DNA of 13,377 nt from Sulfuricurvum sp. IAE1 (lineage in GTDB: Bacteria; Campylobacterota; Campylobacteria; Campylobacterales; Sulfurimonadaceae), in NCBI GenBank assembly GCA_945867285.1, contig CAMBHX010000036.1, positions 1 to 13,377 of the forward strand, written 5' to 3'. This document shows, piece after piece, positions 5,801 through 13,377 of the stretch (position 1 is its first letter; the number at the start of each line of letters is the position of its first letter). Under the pieces are notes generated by a model, which was not told the origin of the DNA, did not search any database, and saw only the letters and a list, made by a program, of their open reading frames with translations. The translations under genes and the position numbers were made by a program.

Positions 5801-5956
5801 TCAACATATTTGAATAATTTTATCTTGTCTAGGCTTGACTAGTGGCTCATTTTGACAGATTTCATAGACGGTGTCAATAAGCGTCCCGATTTGAGTAGAA
5901 ATTAACCCCGTGAAATAGTGACATAATGCCGATTCGTGCTTAACATCAATAATTGG
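5801..5956 (-). pseudogene. Start-less protein-like open frame, probable gene remnant
   Basis: In the 227-nt gap upstream of msrB the minus strand holds 51 open codons between a TAG (5957-5959) and a TGA (5801-5803). The translation looks like real protein: HESALCHYFTGLIST, then QIGTLIDTVYEICQNEP, then LVKPRQDKIIQIC. No ATG, GTG or TTG lies at the beginning. The only nearby ATG (5944-5946) is in another frame, which closes in the CGGGGTTAA run at about 5904-5912, so a frameshift there could separate the two parts. Its 5' end also underlies the promoter of the plus-strand gene at 5971. Most likely this is the decayed C-terminal part of a helical protein. I do not recognise the family. Confidence 0.35.
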
Positions 5957-5957
5957 C

Positions 5958-5963
5958 TATAAT
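5958..5963 (+). promoter_or_regulatory. Consensus -10 box close to ATG, possible leaderless start
   Basis: TATAAT at 5958-5963 ends 7 nt before the ATG at 5971, and no Shine-Dalgarno site lies between. Transcription from this box would start at or within a base or two of the ATG, predicting a leaderless mRNA for the membrane protein gene and probably for uup behind it. Confidence 0.45.
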
Positions 5964-5970
5964 TACCCTT

Positions 5971-6294
5971 ATGAATAATCAAAACTTTACGTTTCACCTT
6001 GACCCTACTCCAACACTTCCCACACGACAGTGCCGCTTTTTGGCACGTATTTTAGGATATGCACTACAGTTTGGAAACTACGTGCTGGCCTTTATTATTG
6101 TACTGGAAACCGATTGGTTTATCGCTATTGGAGCACTACTACTTGGTTTTATTGTTTTTGGAATCGTACGTTCTAAACTCATCCAAGATTCTATCCCACC
6201 CTCTCAACGTGAATACTCATATAGTGATTACGCTATTGCGACATGGTATCTATCTAAACACACCTGTTTTACCACCTCAACACCCACGGAATAA
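5971..6294 (+). CDS. Small membrane protein of unknown function, upstream of uup
   Basis: From the ATG at 5971 this gives 107 residues. A polar N-terminus of about 25 residues is followed by two adjoining hydrophobic segments (about 28-49 and 53-67) that could form a helical hairpin in the inner membrane, then a polar C-terminal tail of about 40 residues. I recognise no family motif. An in-frame TTG at 5953 would add six residues, but it lies inside and upstream of the TATAAT box, so the ATG is preferred. Its stop is only 3 nt before uup, so the two genes are surely cotranscribed. A link to translation or ribosome rescue through uup is only a neighbourhood inference. Confidence 0.6.
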   Translation: MNNQNFTFHLDPTPTLPTRQCRFLARILGYALQFGNYVLAFIIVLETDWFIAIGALLLGFIVFGIVRSKLIQDSIPPSQREYSYSDYAIATWYLSKHTCFTTSTPTE

Positions 6295-6297
6295 TCT

Positions 6298-8256
6298 ATG
6301 GCACTCGTCGATCTCTTAAATGTTAGTAAGCACTACGAAGCGCAAAAAATCTTAGAAAATATCAACTTTCATATCGATGAGGGTGAACGTGTGGTCATTG
6401 TCGGGAAAAATGGTAGCGGCAAATCAACCTTGATGAAAATCGTCCACGGCTCTTTGGATGCTGATGAGGGCGAACGTATGACCCGACAAGGGTTAGAGAT
6501 AAAAATGCTCTCACAAGTTCCTCAATTTGATGTTAGCCACACTGTACGAGAAGCGGTTGAGGCAGGTTTAGGGGAATTACGTACCGCAAAAATCCGTTTT
6601 GATGAAATTTCAACCCTTTTAGCGACACAATTCGACAATAACGAACTTCTCACCGAACAATCCCATCTCACAACGTTTCTCGACCATCACAATGCATGGA
6701 ATTTGGATGATAAGATCCAGCGTATCATGCACCATTTTATGCTCACCGAATATGAGACCAAAAACATCACCCTCCTCAGCGGTGGAGAACAGCGTCGTGT
6801 TGCTTTAGCATCACTACTATTACTTAAACCTGATATTTTATTGCTCGATGAACCCACCAATCATCTGGATGTCTATATGGTGGAGTTTCTAGAAGAGCTG
6901 ATACTCAAAGAAAAGTTCACGCTGCTGTTTATCTCGCATGACCGTTATTTTATCGACCAAGTTGCCACGAAGACTATCGAAGTAGAAGATTGCTCCCTAC
7001 GGGAGTTCAACGGCGGCTACAGTACCTACTTGGAACAAAAACAAGAGCTATTACGTACCATGGCTCAACAGCATGACAATCTCCTCAAACTCCTCAAAAG
7101 CGAAAACGAATGGCTACGACGCGGTGTCAAAGCACGACTCAAACGTAACGAAGGGCGTAAGCAAAGAGTTTTACAACTGCGAGAAGATGCCAAGAGCAAC
7201 CCCAGTAAAATCCGAAAAATGAAACTCGAGTTAGAACGTGAAGCAAAACATTTTAATCGTGGTGAGGGGATAAATCGCCAAAAGATGCTCTTTGAAGTCG
7301 AAAAACTCGGGTTAACGCTGGGCAATAAAGAACTTATCAAAAACTTCTCCACACGGATTTTACAAAAAGATGTCATTGCTATCGTAGGACCTAATGGAAG
7401 TGGCAAATCAACCTTACTAAAAGCTCTATTAGGACGTCTGGCACCCACCAGCGGACTCATCAAAATGGGTGAACTTTCTATTGGATATTTTGATCAACAT
7501 CGAGAGATGCTCGATGACAATCTCAATCTCATCGAAACTTTTTGTCCTCATGGTGGTGATCGTGTCGATGTACAAGGAGCCGATTTTCACGTCTACGGTT
7601 ATCTCAAAAACTTCCTCTTTCCACGGGAGTTTTTGGACAAAAAAGTGGGCAGTTTAAGCGGTGGAGAAAAAAATCGTGTTGCCTTAGCACTACTATTTAC
7701 CAAAAAAGTAGACTGTCTCATTTTGGATGAACCCACCAACGATTTGGATATTCCGACCATCAATATCCTAGAAGAAAAACTCCAGAACTTTGCAGGTGCT
7801 GTCATACTGGTGAGTCACGACCGATATTTTGTCGATAAAATCGCTAAAAAGCTTTTTATTTTCAAAGGAGATGGAACAATCGAAGAGAGCTTCAAGCCCT
7901 ACAGTGAATATCTCGATGATGAAAAAGAGTTATTGGAAATCCAAGCCATGGAAACTGAATTTGCCAACAAACCCGCCAATATAACAATTGCTCCAGACAC
8001 TAAACTCAAAACCATCAAACTCACTTTTAATGAGCAAAAAGCGCTGGAAAAGCTCCCTCTCGAAATTGAAAAGCTTGAAGCAAAAATAGATGAACTCAAC
8101 ACCTCTCTAGCGGATCCCAAAAAATATGAAAAAATTGGCATTACCGTATTAGCTCAAGAACTGGAAAACACCAAAAAAATATACGAAGAAAAAGTGGATG
8201 AACTCCTCACGATAGAGGAGAAGGTAGAAGAGATTGAAGCACTCAAAAATAGTTAG
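6298..8256 (+). CDS. uup: ABC-F family ATPase, Uup-like
   Basis: The 652-residue soluble protein has two ABC ATPase cassettes and no membrane segment. Cassette 1 shows Walker A GKNGSGKST (36-44), signature LSGGEQ (160-165), Walker B LLLLDEPTNHLD (180-191) and H214. Cassette 2 shows GPNGSGKST (364-372), LSGGEK (453-458), LILDEPTNDLD (474-484) and H507. The linker block ENEWLRRGVKARLKRNEGRK (269-288) is characteristic of Uup. A charged C-terminal coiled coil (about 574-650) matches the nucleic-acid-binding extension of Uup proteins. E. coli Uup is about 635 residues, so this is full length. ABC-F proteins act on ribosomes; Uup has also been tied to stability of repeated DNA and to ribosome assembly in E. 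coli. It follows the small membrane protein by 3 nt, and its stop overlaps the convergent gene by 4 nt. Confidence 0.93.
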   Translation: MALVDLLNVSKHYEAQKILENINFHIDEGERVVIVGKNGSGKSTLMKIVHGSLDADEGERMTRQGLEIKMLSQVPQFDVSHTVREAVEAGLGELRTAKIRFDEISTLLATQFDNNELLTEQSHLTTFLDHHNAWNLDDKIQRIMHHFMLTEYETKNITLLSGGEQRRVALASLLLLKPDILLLDEPTNHLDVYMVEFLEELILKEKFTLLFISHDRYFIDQVATKTIEVEDCSLREFNGGYSTYLEQKQELLRTMAQQHDNLLKLLKSENEWLRRGVKARLKRNEGRKQRVLQLREDAKSNPSKIRKMKLELEREAKHFNRGEGINRQKMLFEVEKLGLTLGNKELIKNFSTRILQKDVIAIVGPNGSGKSTLLKALLGRLAPTSGLIKMGELSIGYFDQHREMLDDNLNLIETFCPHGGDRVDVQGADFHVYGYLKNFLFPREFLDKKVGSLSGGEKNRVALALLFTKKVDCLILDEPTNDLDIPTINILEEKLQNFAGAVILVSHDRYFVDKIAKKLFIFKGDGTIEESFKPYSEYLDDEKELLEIQAMETEFANKPANITIAPDTKLKTIKLTFNEQKALEKLPLEIEKLEAKIDELNTSLADPKKYEKIGITVLAQELENTKKIYEEKVDELLTIEEKVEEIEALKNS

Positions 8257-8444
8257 TTACTTCGTGCAAGCGCAGCGAAATCAATCTCTTTTCGTTCTTC
8301 ATTTTTTTTGTCCTCTTCATAACTTCCGGTTGTAAAAACGACCTCAGCACCTTTATTAATTGTACACCCCTTTATTCCGGGCAAGCAAGGAACCTTTAAG
8401 AGTTTACAAAACCCTTTTTCATCATGTTGACACGTCCATCCCAT
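8253..8444 (-). CDS. Small four-cysteine protein, possible metal binder
   Basis: The 63-residue protein has four cysteines at C5, C13, C20 and C27 (C-x7-C-x6-C-x6-C) in its first half and a charged C-terminal half with a KKNEERKE stretch. This regular spacing suggests a small zinc or iron-sulfur site. There is no membrane segment. I recall short proteins beginning 'xWTCxHDExGFCK' in other Campylobacterota, but I cannot name a function. A good AGGAG lies 5 nt before the ATG and overlaps the stop codon of the upstream Dabb gene (8 nt apart), so it is the last gene of the gatB operon. Its TAA overlaps the TAG of uup on the opposite strand by 4 nt, leaving no room for a terminator. Confidence 0.75.
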   Translation of the reverse strand: MGWTCQHDEKGFCKLLKVPCLPGIKGCTINKGAEVVFTTGSYEEDKKNEERKEIDFAALARSN

Positions 8445-8452
8445 AGTTTCTC

Positions 8453-8743
8453 CTAAATTAAGTAATCAACCACTTTGGAGAGATTCGTCACCTCTTTGAT
8501 AACACTAACCACTTCTTGATGCGCCAAATGGGGGGCATAACTATCCAACCCTTCTTGATCATCAAAATGGGACACTAAAACCATATCAAAAGAGCGCTCT
8601 ACTTTGCTAATATCGATACCGACTTCCATTTTTTTGAGGCTAGGTATTTTAGAAGGCAACGCCTCAAGCATTACTTTGACCGCTGCCATATTAGCCTCTT
8701 TATTTTCCTCTTTAAATTGAAACATTACGATGTGAACTAACAT
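8453..8743 (-). CDS. Dabb (stress-responsive alpha/beta barrel) domain protein
   Basis: The 96-residue protein is a single Dabb domain (dimeric alpha/beta barrel). It shows the typical start MLVHIVMFQFKEE, the central VGIDISK...SFDMVLVSHFDD and the SYAPHLAHQEV block with paired histidines before the final ...VVDYLI strand. Members are small cytoplasmic dimers, some reported as stress-responsive or as catalysts on small hydrophobic substrates; the role here is unknown. AAGGAG lies about 6 nt before the ATG. It sits 9 nt after gpsA and 8 nt before the four-cysteine gene in the gatB operon. Confidence 0.85.
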   Translation of the reverse strand: MLVHIVMFQFKEENKEANMAAVKVMLEALPSKIPSLKKMEVGIDISKVERSFDMVLVSHFDDQEGLDSYAPHLAHQEVVSVIKEVTNLSKVVDYLI

Positions 8744-8752
8744 GATTCTCCT

Positions 8753-9640
8753 TTATCTCTCTAATAAATCTTTTAAACTCTGCTGAGGAGACTTCCCCTC
8801 TAAAATAGCGTAGACTTCATGCGCAATCGGAAGATAGATGTTTTTATGACCCGCTATCTCATGTAGCGCATACGCTGTCCCTATCCCCTCACTCACCTCG
8901 CCTATCTCTACACACACAGCCTCTTTAGTTTTTCCTTTTGCAAGACCCAGACCCACACGATAATTTCGTGACATAGGTGAACTTGCCGTCAAAAATAGAT
9001 CCCCAGCGCCGCTAAGTCCCAAAAAGCTCTCATCATTTGCACCATAAGCCTTACCAAACCTCTGCATCTCAACAAGCCCTCTCGAAATTAGTGATGCTGC
9101 TGCATTATGTCCCAATCCTAATCCCTCGCAAATACCTGCTGCTATAGCAATCACATTTTTATACGCTCCTGCAATCTCAGCACCCATCACATCATCGCTG
9201 ATATAGGTACGTATAAATCTTGGAAACAAAGCAGATAATTCCAAGGCAGTTTTAGACGATACTGAATTGATTACTAATGCTGTAGGAAGTGAGCACATCA
9301 CCTCGCTTGCGAAAGAAGGGCCCGATAAAAATGCCAGATTATCTTCTGAAACATATTGAGAATATATCTCATTGAGAAATTTTCCGCTGGAGGCTTCAAT
9401 CCCTTTTGCCGCAACCAATATCTTTTGTCCGCGATTTTCAAAGTTTTCACTCAACCACTGTGAGACTTGTTGTGCAGGAACGGTGATAATGAGATACTCA
9501 CACGCCAATACTTCATCCAAAGATTTAAAATTATCCCAATCTCGTTTCGTTCTAGATGTGATAATCACATCATTTTTCTCACTCAATGCAAAGCTAAGCG
9601 CTTCACCCCACTTACCTGCACCCACAACACCAATTGTCAT
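8753..9640 (-). CDS. gpsA: NAD(P)H-dependent glycerol-3-phosphate dehydrogenase
   Basis: The 295-residue protein is GpsA, which reduces dihydroxyacetone phosphate to sn-glycerol 3-phosphate for phospholipid synthesis in the cytoplasm. The N-terminal Rossmann motif is GAGKWG (7-12). AAKGIE (77-82), GPSFASEV (107-114), the catalytic lysine K161 in GAYKNVIAIAAG, and SGAGDLFLTASSPMSRNYRVG (210-230) with R225-N226 near the substrate and NADH site are all intact. It is shorter than the E. coli enzyme (about 339 residues), which is usual in Campylobacterota. Its ATG overlaps the TGA of the RCK gene by 4 nt (ATGA), so translation is coupled. In C. jejuni gpsA is, from memory, directly next to gatB; here two channel genes lie between them. 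Confidence 0.96.
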   Translation of the reverse strand: MTIGVVGAGKWGEALSFALSEKNDVIITSRTKRDWDNFKSLDEVLACEYLIITVPAQQVSQWLSENFENRGQKILVAAKGIEASSGKFLNEIYSQYVSEDNLAFLSGPSFASEVMCSLPTALVINSVSSKTALELSALFPRFIRTYISDDVMGAEIAGAYKNVIAIAAGICEGLGLGHNAAASLISRGLVEMQRFGKAYGANDESFLGLSGAGDLFLTASSPMSRNYRVGLGLAKGKTKEAVCVEIGEVSEGIGTAYALHEIAGHKNIYLPIAHEVYAILEGKSPQQSLKDLLER

Positions 9641-10341
9641 GATATTTCTCCTTGCGCATAACGTTTTAAGTGCTCTAATTTCTCTTTGTATCCAATTGCC
9701 ACCAAAACGTCTCCTGTATCAATATGATGATTATGCCCGTGCGATGCAAAACTAAACGTTGCCCCCATCTCATGATCCACTATTGCCAATAAGACCACAT
9801 CAAAATCGCGTTTGAAATGAGTGTCGTACAAATGGGTCCCACACAAAGCAGACGAACTGGAAACTATCATTTCCATAATACTCAAATCACTGTCTTCGTA
9901 TAATACATCATGAAGTACACTTGTAACAATAGGTTTGACTAAAATATCACCAATGACACTAGCTGCGATTTGCAAAATTGGCATTACTTTATTAGCCCCA
10001 GCACTTTTGACTTTTAACATACTCTCGTTATTCTGAGCTAATGCCACAATAGAGAGTTTATCAAAGATTGAACGCAACGATATAATCAAAAATACATTTT
10101 GAGCATCATCCTTGAGAGTACAAAACACCACCAATGCTTCCACATCAAAACGCTCTTCAATACTCTTCCAATCATCACTAAGATCAAACTTTTCAGCCAT
10201 CAAACCATCATGATGCGCCAATACTAATTCCTCATCACTTAGGACAAAAATACCAATATTGTCGTAATTGTCTTTGATGTTTTTTATCACCTCTTTAGAG
10301 TATGAGTTGTATCCAAAAACTGCCGCACACGTTTGTTTCAT
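9637..10341 (-). CDS. Stand-alone RCK (TrkA-N/TrkA-C) K+ transport regulatory protein
   Basis: The 234-residue protein has the layout of an RCK regulator: a Rossmann-like TrkA-N part (about 1-130) and a TrkA-C-like part (about 155-230) ending in the typical GDVLVAIGYKEKLEHLKRY block. The dinucleotide loop, normally GxGxxG, reads FGYNSYSKE (9-17), so NAD(H) binding is doubtful. A run of histidines, HGHNHH (near 201-206), lies in the C-terminal part. No membrane segment is evident. It overlaps the channel gene by 4 nt (10338-10341) and gpsA by 4 nt, so it is made with the channel. By analogy with channels whose gating ring combines two RCK types, it may act as a second ring subunit. That is inference, as is its ligand. 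Confidence 0.75.
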   Translation of the reverse strand: MKQTCAAVFGYNSYSKEVIKNIKDNYDNIGIFVLSDEELVLAHHDGLMAEKFDLSDDWKSIEERFDVEALVVFCTLKDDAQNVFLIISLRSIFDKLSIVALAQNNESMLKVKSAGANKVMPILQIAASVIGDILVKPIVTSVLHDVLYEDSDLSIMEMIVSSSSALCGTHLYDTHFKRDFDVVLLAIVDHEMGATFSFASHGHNHHIDTGDVLVAIGYKEKLEHLKRYAQGEIS

Positions 10342-11897
10342 CGTCGAACTCTCCTGTGTAGCTTAGTACGAAACTCATTAATCAACGATCGATTAGCAAC
10401 GATAATCGCCACATCTCCTACTTCTATCCCTTCTAGCTGACTGGGGTTGAACAAAAATGCTTGTGTCGAGAATTTATAAATACCCAAAACACTCAATCGT
10501 TTATAAAATAATGGCTCATGTAATAATTCATAAAACTTCTCTTCCATCCCAATATCCAGACGCACTTCATCAATCACAGTAGGTGTCTCTTCGGAACGCA
10601 ATGCATGCATAACATCAAACGCAACAGGTTGTGACGAGATAATTTTACTCATTAACCCTACAAGCTCATGAGTATTGACAATCGAATGAATCCCTGCAAG
10701 AGTCAGTTTTTTGCGATTCTCAATGCTATGTAAAATTGAAAAAAGCGGAATGGTTTTTGTCAACTCCCGTATTGTCAAAGCGGCATAAATATTGAGAACA
10801 TCGCTCTCATGCAATAAAATAATAGCTTCGACTTGTTTTTCAAAATGAATTTTTACCGTATGGTACGTCTCAAGTGATGCTGAATCATATTCAAGTGCCA
10901 AGAAACCTTGTGCACGAGCCACAGCAACTAGTGCCAAATCTTTTTCCAATACAACAATCGGCAAATCTCTTTTATGCAATTTTCGTATCACCTCATGTGT
11001 CAACGCACTGTAGCCACAAATCAGATAAAATCGCTCCAAGCGACTCACTTCGTCAATCAATCTCTCTGTTTTAATCTCATCGAGTTTTTCCGTAAATGCT
11101 GATACTACAATCGATGTTGCCACCGAAATTACCGCAATCCCTGAGACGATGATGAGCATAGCCACCGCACGACCTTCTGACGTGACAGGAACTATATCAC
11201 CATATCCTACGGTAAAAATTGTTACTACCGACCAATACAATGCATCGGGAAGTGTATTGATTTTGGATTCAAGATTGTTCGCTTCCATCACATAAATCAA
11301 TACTGAAGAAATCATAATCATGATAGCTGCAAAAACTGCCAGTGTTAAGATTTCAAATTTTTTGCTCGACAATATAGAGATGAGACGGCGAAGACTTTTG
11401 GCATAACGAAACAGCTTCAATACCCGAAAGAGGACAAAAATACGAAAAATTCTAAACTCATGAAAAAATGGCATTATTGCCAAAACATCCACGATAGCCA
11501 TAGGCGATGTCATAAATTTGATTTTTTGTTTAATAATTGCCTTGAGTGCCACCGTAGATGAAAAAGAGCGATGCATAAATAAATCATGTTCATATTGGTC
11601 GATAATAATCTTGGAATTATCACTGTATATCCATATTCGTAAAAAATACTCAGTTAAAAAAATCAATGAAATAGCATAATTATTAAATACAAGCCATTGA
11701 TTTGAAAGTTCATTTTTAACGGAATAAATCAGAATATAGACACTTAAGAAGATAAGTCCCATCATAAAAAAGTCAAAATACTTCTTATACTGATAATGGG
11801 GATTTTCTAAAAAGTTATAAAAAAAAGTTTTAAGTTTTTGATAAGGTTGATAGGCATGCAAGAAGAAAGCGGCTGCGACCATCATCCTCCCAAACAT
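10338..11897 (-). CDS. Voltage-gated-type K+ channel with C-terminal RCK domain
   Basis: The 519-residue inner-membrane protein has six helices: S1 about 41-60, S2 71-90, S3 131-145, S4 148-172, S5 181-204 and S6 243-268. S4 carries spaced basic residues (R149, R152, R158, K161, R164, K167, R170, R171), as in a voltage sensor. The pore loop holds the K+ selectivity filter TVGYGD (229-234). A cytoplasmic RCK domain (TrkA-N about 287-405, TrkA-C about 435-515) follows. Its nucleotide loop reads CGYSALTHE rather than GxGxxG, so the usual nucleotide contact is probably lost. It is related in type to HpKchA of Helicobacter pylori. The ATG at 11895-11897 is 9 nt after gatB with no clear ribosome binding site; M5 or M6 is an alternative start. 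A coupled start from gatB is likely. Confidence 0.92.
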   Translation of the reverse strand: MFGRMMVAAAFFLHAYQPYQKLKTFFYNFLENPHYQYKKYFDFFMMGLIFLSVYILIYSVKNELSNQWLVFNNYAISLIFLTEYFLRIWIYSDNSKIIIDQYEHDLFMHRSFSSTVALKAIIKQKIKFMTSPMAIVDVLAIMPFFHEFRIFRIFVLFRVLKLFRYAKSLRRLISILSSKKFEILTLAVFAAIMIMISSVLIYVMEANNLESKINTLPDALYWSVVTIFTVGYGDIVPVTSEGRAVAMLIIVSGIAVISVATSIVVSAFTEKLDEIKTERLIDEVSRLERFYLICGYSALTHEVIRKLHKRDLPIVVLEKDLALVAVARAQGFLALEYDSASLETYHTVKIHFEKQVEAIILLHESDVLNIYAALTIRELTKTIPLFSILHSIENRKKLTLAGIHSIVNTHELVGLMSKIISSQPVAFDVMHALRSEETPTVIDEVRLDIGMEEKFYELLHEPLFYKRLSVLGIYKFSTQAFLFNPSQLEGIEVGDVAIIVANRSLINEFRTKLHRRVRR

Positions 11898-11906
11898 GAT
11901 GACTGC

Positions 11907-13334
11907 TTATGCCAGTTTGGAGAGTAAAATTTCATTCAGCGTATTAGGATTGGCTGAGCCTTTGGACGCTTTCATCGCTTGACCGACAAAAAAACCAAAA
12001 AGTTTATCTTTTCCAGATTTGTATTCTGCGACTTTGTCAGCATTAGTAGTCAATATCTCGTCAATCAATGCCTCTAGTGCACCCGTATCGCTCACTTGCT
12101 TAAGACCCAATTTTTCGATAACGTCATCAACGTCACCACCATTATTCGCCAATAGATAATCCAATATCTCTTTACCCGCTTTTCCGCTGATAGTATTATC
12201 ATCAATACGTTTCACCAACTGTGCCAACATGTTAGCAGTGATGCACGACTCGTATGCGCCCATACCACCACTTAGCCGTCCTTGAAGTTCAACACTCAAC
12301 CATGAGACAGCATTTTTAGGTGTTGCGCCATGCTCTACCATCGCTTCAAAATAGTGTGCTGTTTCCAAGTCTGCCGTCAAAACGCTAGCGTTGTATTCGC
12401 TCATCCCGTATCCCTGCACAAAACGCTCTTTTTTAGCATCAGGTAACTCTGGAATATTTAACATATCTGCAAACATAGCATCATCTACAACCACTTTGAG
12501 TAAATCAGGCTCCGGAAAATAGCGATAATCAGCGGCTTCTTCTTTACCTCTCATAGAACGGGTTTCTTGTTTTGTTTGATCAAATAATCGTGTCTCTTGA
12601 ACAATCTCGCTCTCATACACACCATCTTCCCACGCTTCACGCTGACGAGCCACTTCAAGCTCTATGGCTTTTTGAATAAATCGGAAACTATTGATGTTTT
12701 TGATCTCTACACGAGTATAGAGCTTTTCATCCCCACGAGGACGAATAGAGACGTTTACATCAACACGAAACGACCCCTCTTGCATGTTGGCATCCGACAT
12801 GTCCAAATAACGTACGATTGAGTGAAGCTTTTTGAGGTACAAAATTGCTTCATCACCACTACGCATATCGGGCTCCGAGACGATTTCAAGCAACGGTGTT
12901 CCCGCACGGTTCAAATCCACTTTGGAAGTAGCCCCCTCATGGATATTTTTACCCGCATCGGCTTCGAGGTGGGCACGGTTAACCCGAATCGTTTTAGTGC
13001 TACCATCATCAAAATCTATAACGAGATTGCCATGCTCAACGATTGGGGTATAGAGCTGTGTGATTTGGTAGGCACTGGGACTGTCAGGGTAAAAATAACT
13101 CTTACGGTCAAAAAAGCTCGTGCGATTGATAGTCGCACCAACCGCTGTCCCGAACATCCCACCCTTAAGTACCGCTTCACGATTCAAGACTGGCAATGCA
13201 CCTGGAAGTGCGAGACACATAGGGCAGTTATTAGTATTTTGAACTGCGTTAAAACTAGTAGGACATGAACAAAAAAGCTTAGACTTTGTATTGAGTTGGA
13301 CATGAACTTCAAGACCAATAATTGTTTCAAACAT
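11907..13334 (-). CDS. gatB: Asp-tRNA(Asn)/Glu-tRNA(Gln) amidotransferase subunit B
   Basis: The 475-residue protein is full-length GatB, the kinase/tRNA-binding subunit of the GatCAB complex that converts Glu-tRNA(Gln), and often Asp-tRNA(Asn), to the amide form. It opens with [14 protein letters not shown]. The zinc cysteines C22, C24, C37 and C40 (CSC...NCPMC) and the signature [19 protein letters not shown] (142-160) are present. The GatB/YqeY tail domain (about 325-475) ends in the NPNTLNEIL block. The usual 'YPD.PK.YQ' loop reads [14 protein letters not shown] lies 10 nt before the ATG. It leads an operon of six genes; gatA and gatC are not in the window, as is common for this group, where they are dispersed. 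Confidence 0.97.
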   Translation of the reverse strand: MFETIIGLEVHVQLNTKSKLFCSCPTSFNAVQNTNNCPMCLALPGALPVLNREAVLKGGMFGTAVGATINRTSFFDRKSYFYPDSPSAYQITQLYTPIVEHGNLVIDFDDGSTKTIRVNRAHLEADAGKNIHEGATSKVDLNRAGTPLLEIVSEPDMRSGDEAILYLKKLHSIVRYLDMSDANMQEGSFRVDVNVSIRPRGDEKLYTRVEIKNINSFRFIQKAIELEVARQREAWEDGVYESEIVQETRLFDQTKQETRSMRGKEEAADYRYFPEPDLLKVVVDDAMFADMLNIPELPDAKKERFVQGYGMSEYNASVLTADLETAHYFEAMVEHGATPKNAVSWLSVELQGRLSGGMGAYESCITANMLAQLVKRIDDNTISGKAGKEILDYLLANNGGDVDDVIEKLGLKQVSDTGALEALIDEILTTNADKVAEYKSGKDKLFGFFVGQAMKASKGSANPNTLNEILLSKLA

Positions 13335-13377
13335 AATGATTAATTCCTTAAGGGATAAAATATCTAATTGATGCGAA
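13335..13377 (-). promoter_or_regulatory. gatB leader with ribosome binding site
   Basis: On the minus strand AAGGA (13345-13349) lies 10 nt before the gatB ATG. AT-rich sequence beyond it could hold a -10 box, but the window ends too soon to place the promoter of this operon. Confidence 0.4.

Noticed and set aside
7065..7463. 132-codon minus-strand open frame opposite uup
   Set aside because: It is an antisense shadow of the uup linker and second ATP site, serine- and arginine-rich in the way typical of such shadows.
12822..13268. 148-codon plus-strand open frame opposite gatB
   Set aside because: It is an antisense shadow of gatB, which is intact with all signature motifs.

Overview
This AT-rich window (estimated by eye at roughly 40% GC) looks like the chromosome of a Campylobacterota bacterium, most like the Sulfurimonas/Sulfuricurvum group. 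The assignment rests on the style of the proteins, short tightly packed genes, Shine-Dalgarno sites of the AGGAG type, and the gatB/gpsA neighbourhood (from memory these two are adjacent in Campylobacter jejuni). It is inference, not a database match.

Left part (1-2290), all on the minus strand: the N-terminal piece of a MATE efflux transporter runs off the edge. Beyond it lies an accessory region with an Abi_2/AbiF-like HEPN ribonuclease (546-1286) and a NYN/PIN-like putative nuclease (1565-2290). The HEPN gene sits between two ungapped direct repeats (353-482 and 1479-1608, 119 of 130 positions identical). The repeat contains the 3' end of the NYN gene plus its downstream flank, so the distal copy carries a broken NYN tail. 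Between the NYN gene and the HEPN gene is a short stretch that either folds as a nested stem-loop or is the tail of a lost gene. This is the most interesting part of the window.

Middle part (2291-5296), plus strand: a PDC/Cache-like sensor with C-terminal membrane helices, then a PAS-GGDEF-EAL protein whose GGDEF site is degenerate (PVDEY) and whose EAL site is mostly intact, so it is probably a c-di-GMP phosphodiesterase. After it comes a 15-codon reading frame with a strong ribosome binding site that ends inside a terminator-like structure, and this abuts the convergent msrB gene. A protein-like open frame without a start, probably a gene remnant, lies behind msrB.

Right part: a possibly leaderless small membrane protein gene is followed 3 nt later by uup (ABC-F ATPase). 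uup overlaps tail to tail by 4 nt with a long minus-strand operon. In transcription order that operon is gatB, a six-helix voltage-gated-type K+ channel with an RCK domain, a stand-alone RCK/TrkA-like protein, gpsA, a Dabb-domain protein and a small four-cysteine protein. Gaps in this operon are 9, -4, -4, 9 and 8 nt. The channel and the separate RCK protein are translationally coupled and probably act together; gatB and gpsA are housekeeping genes sharing the transcript. No tRNA, rRNA, CRISPR array, transposase or phage gene was seen.
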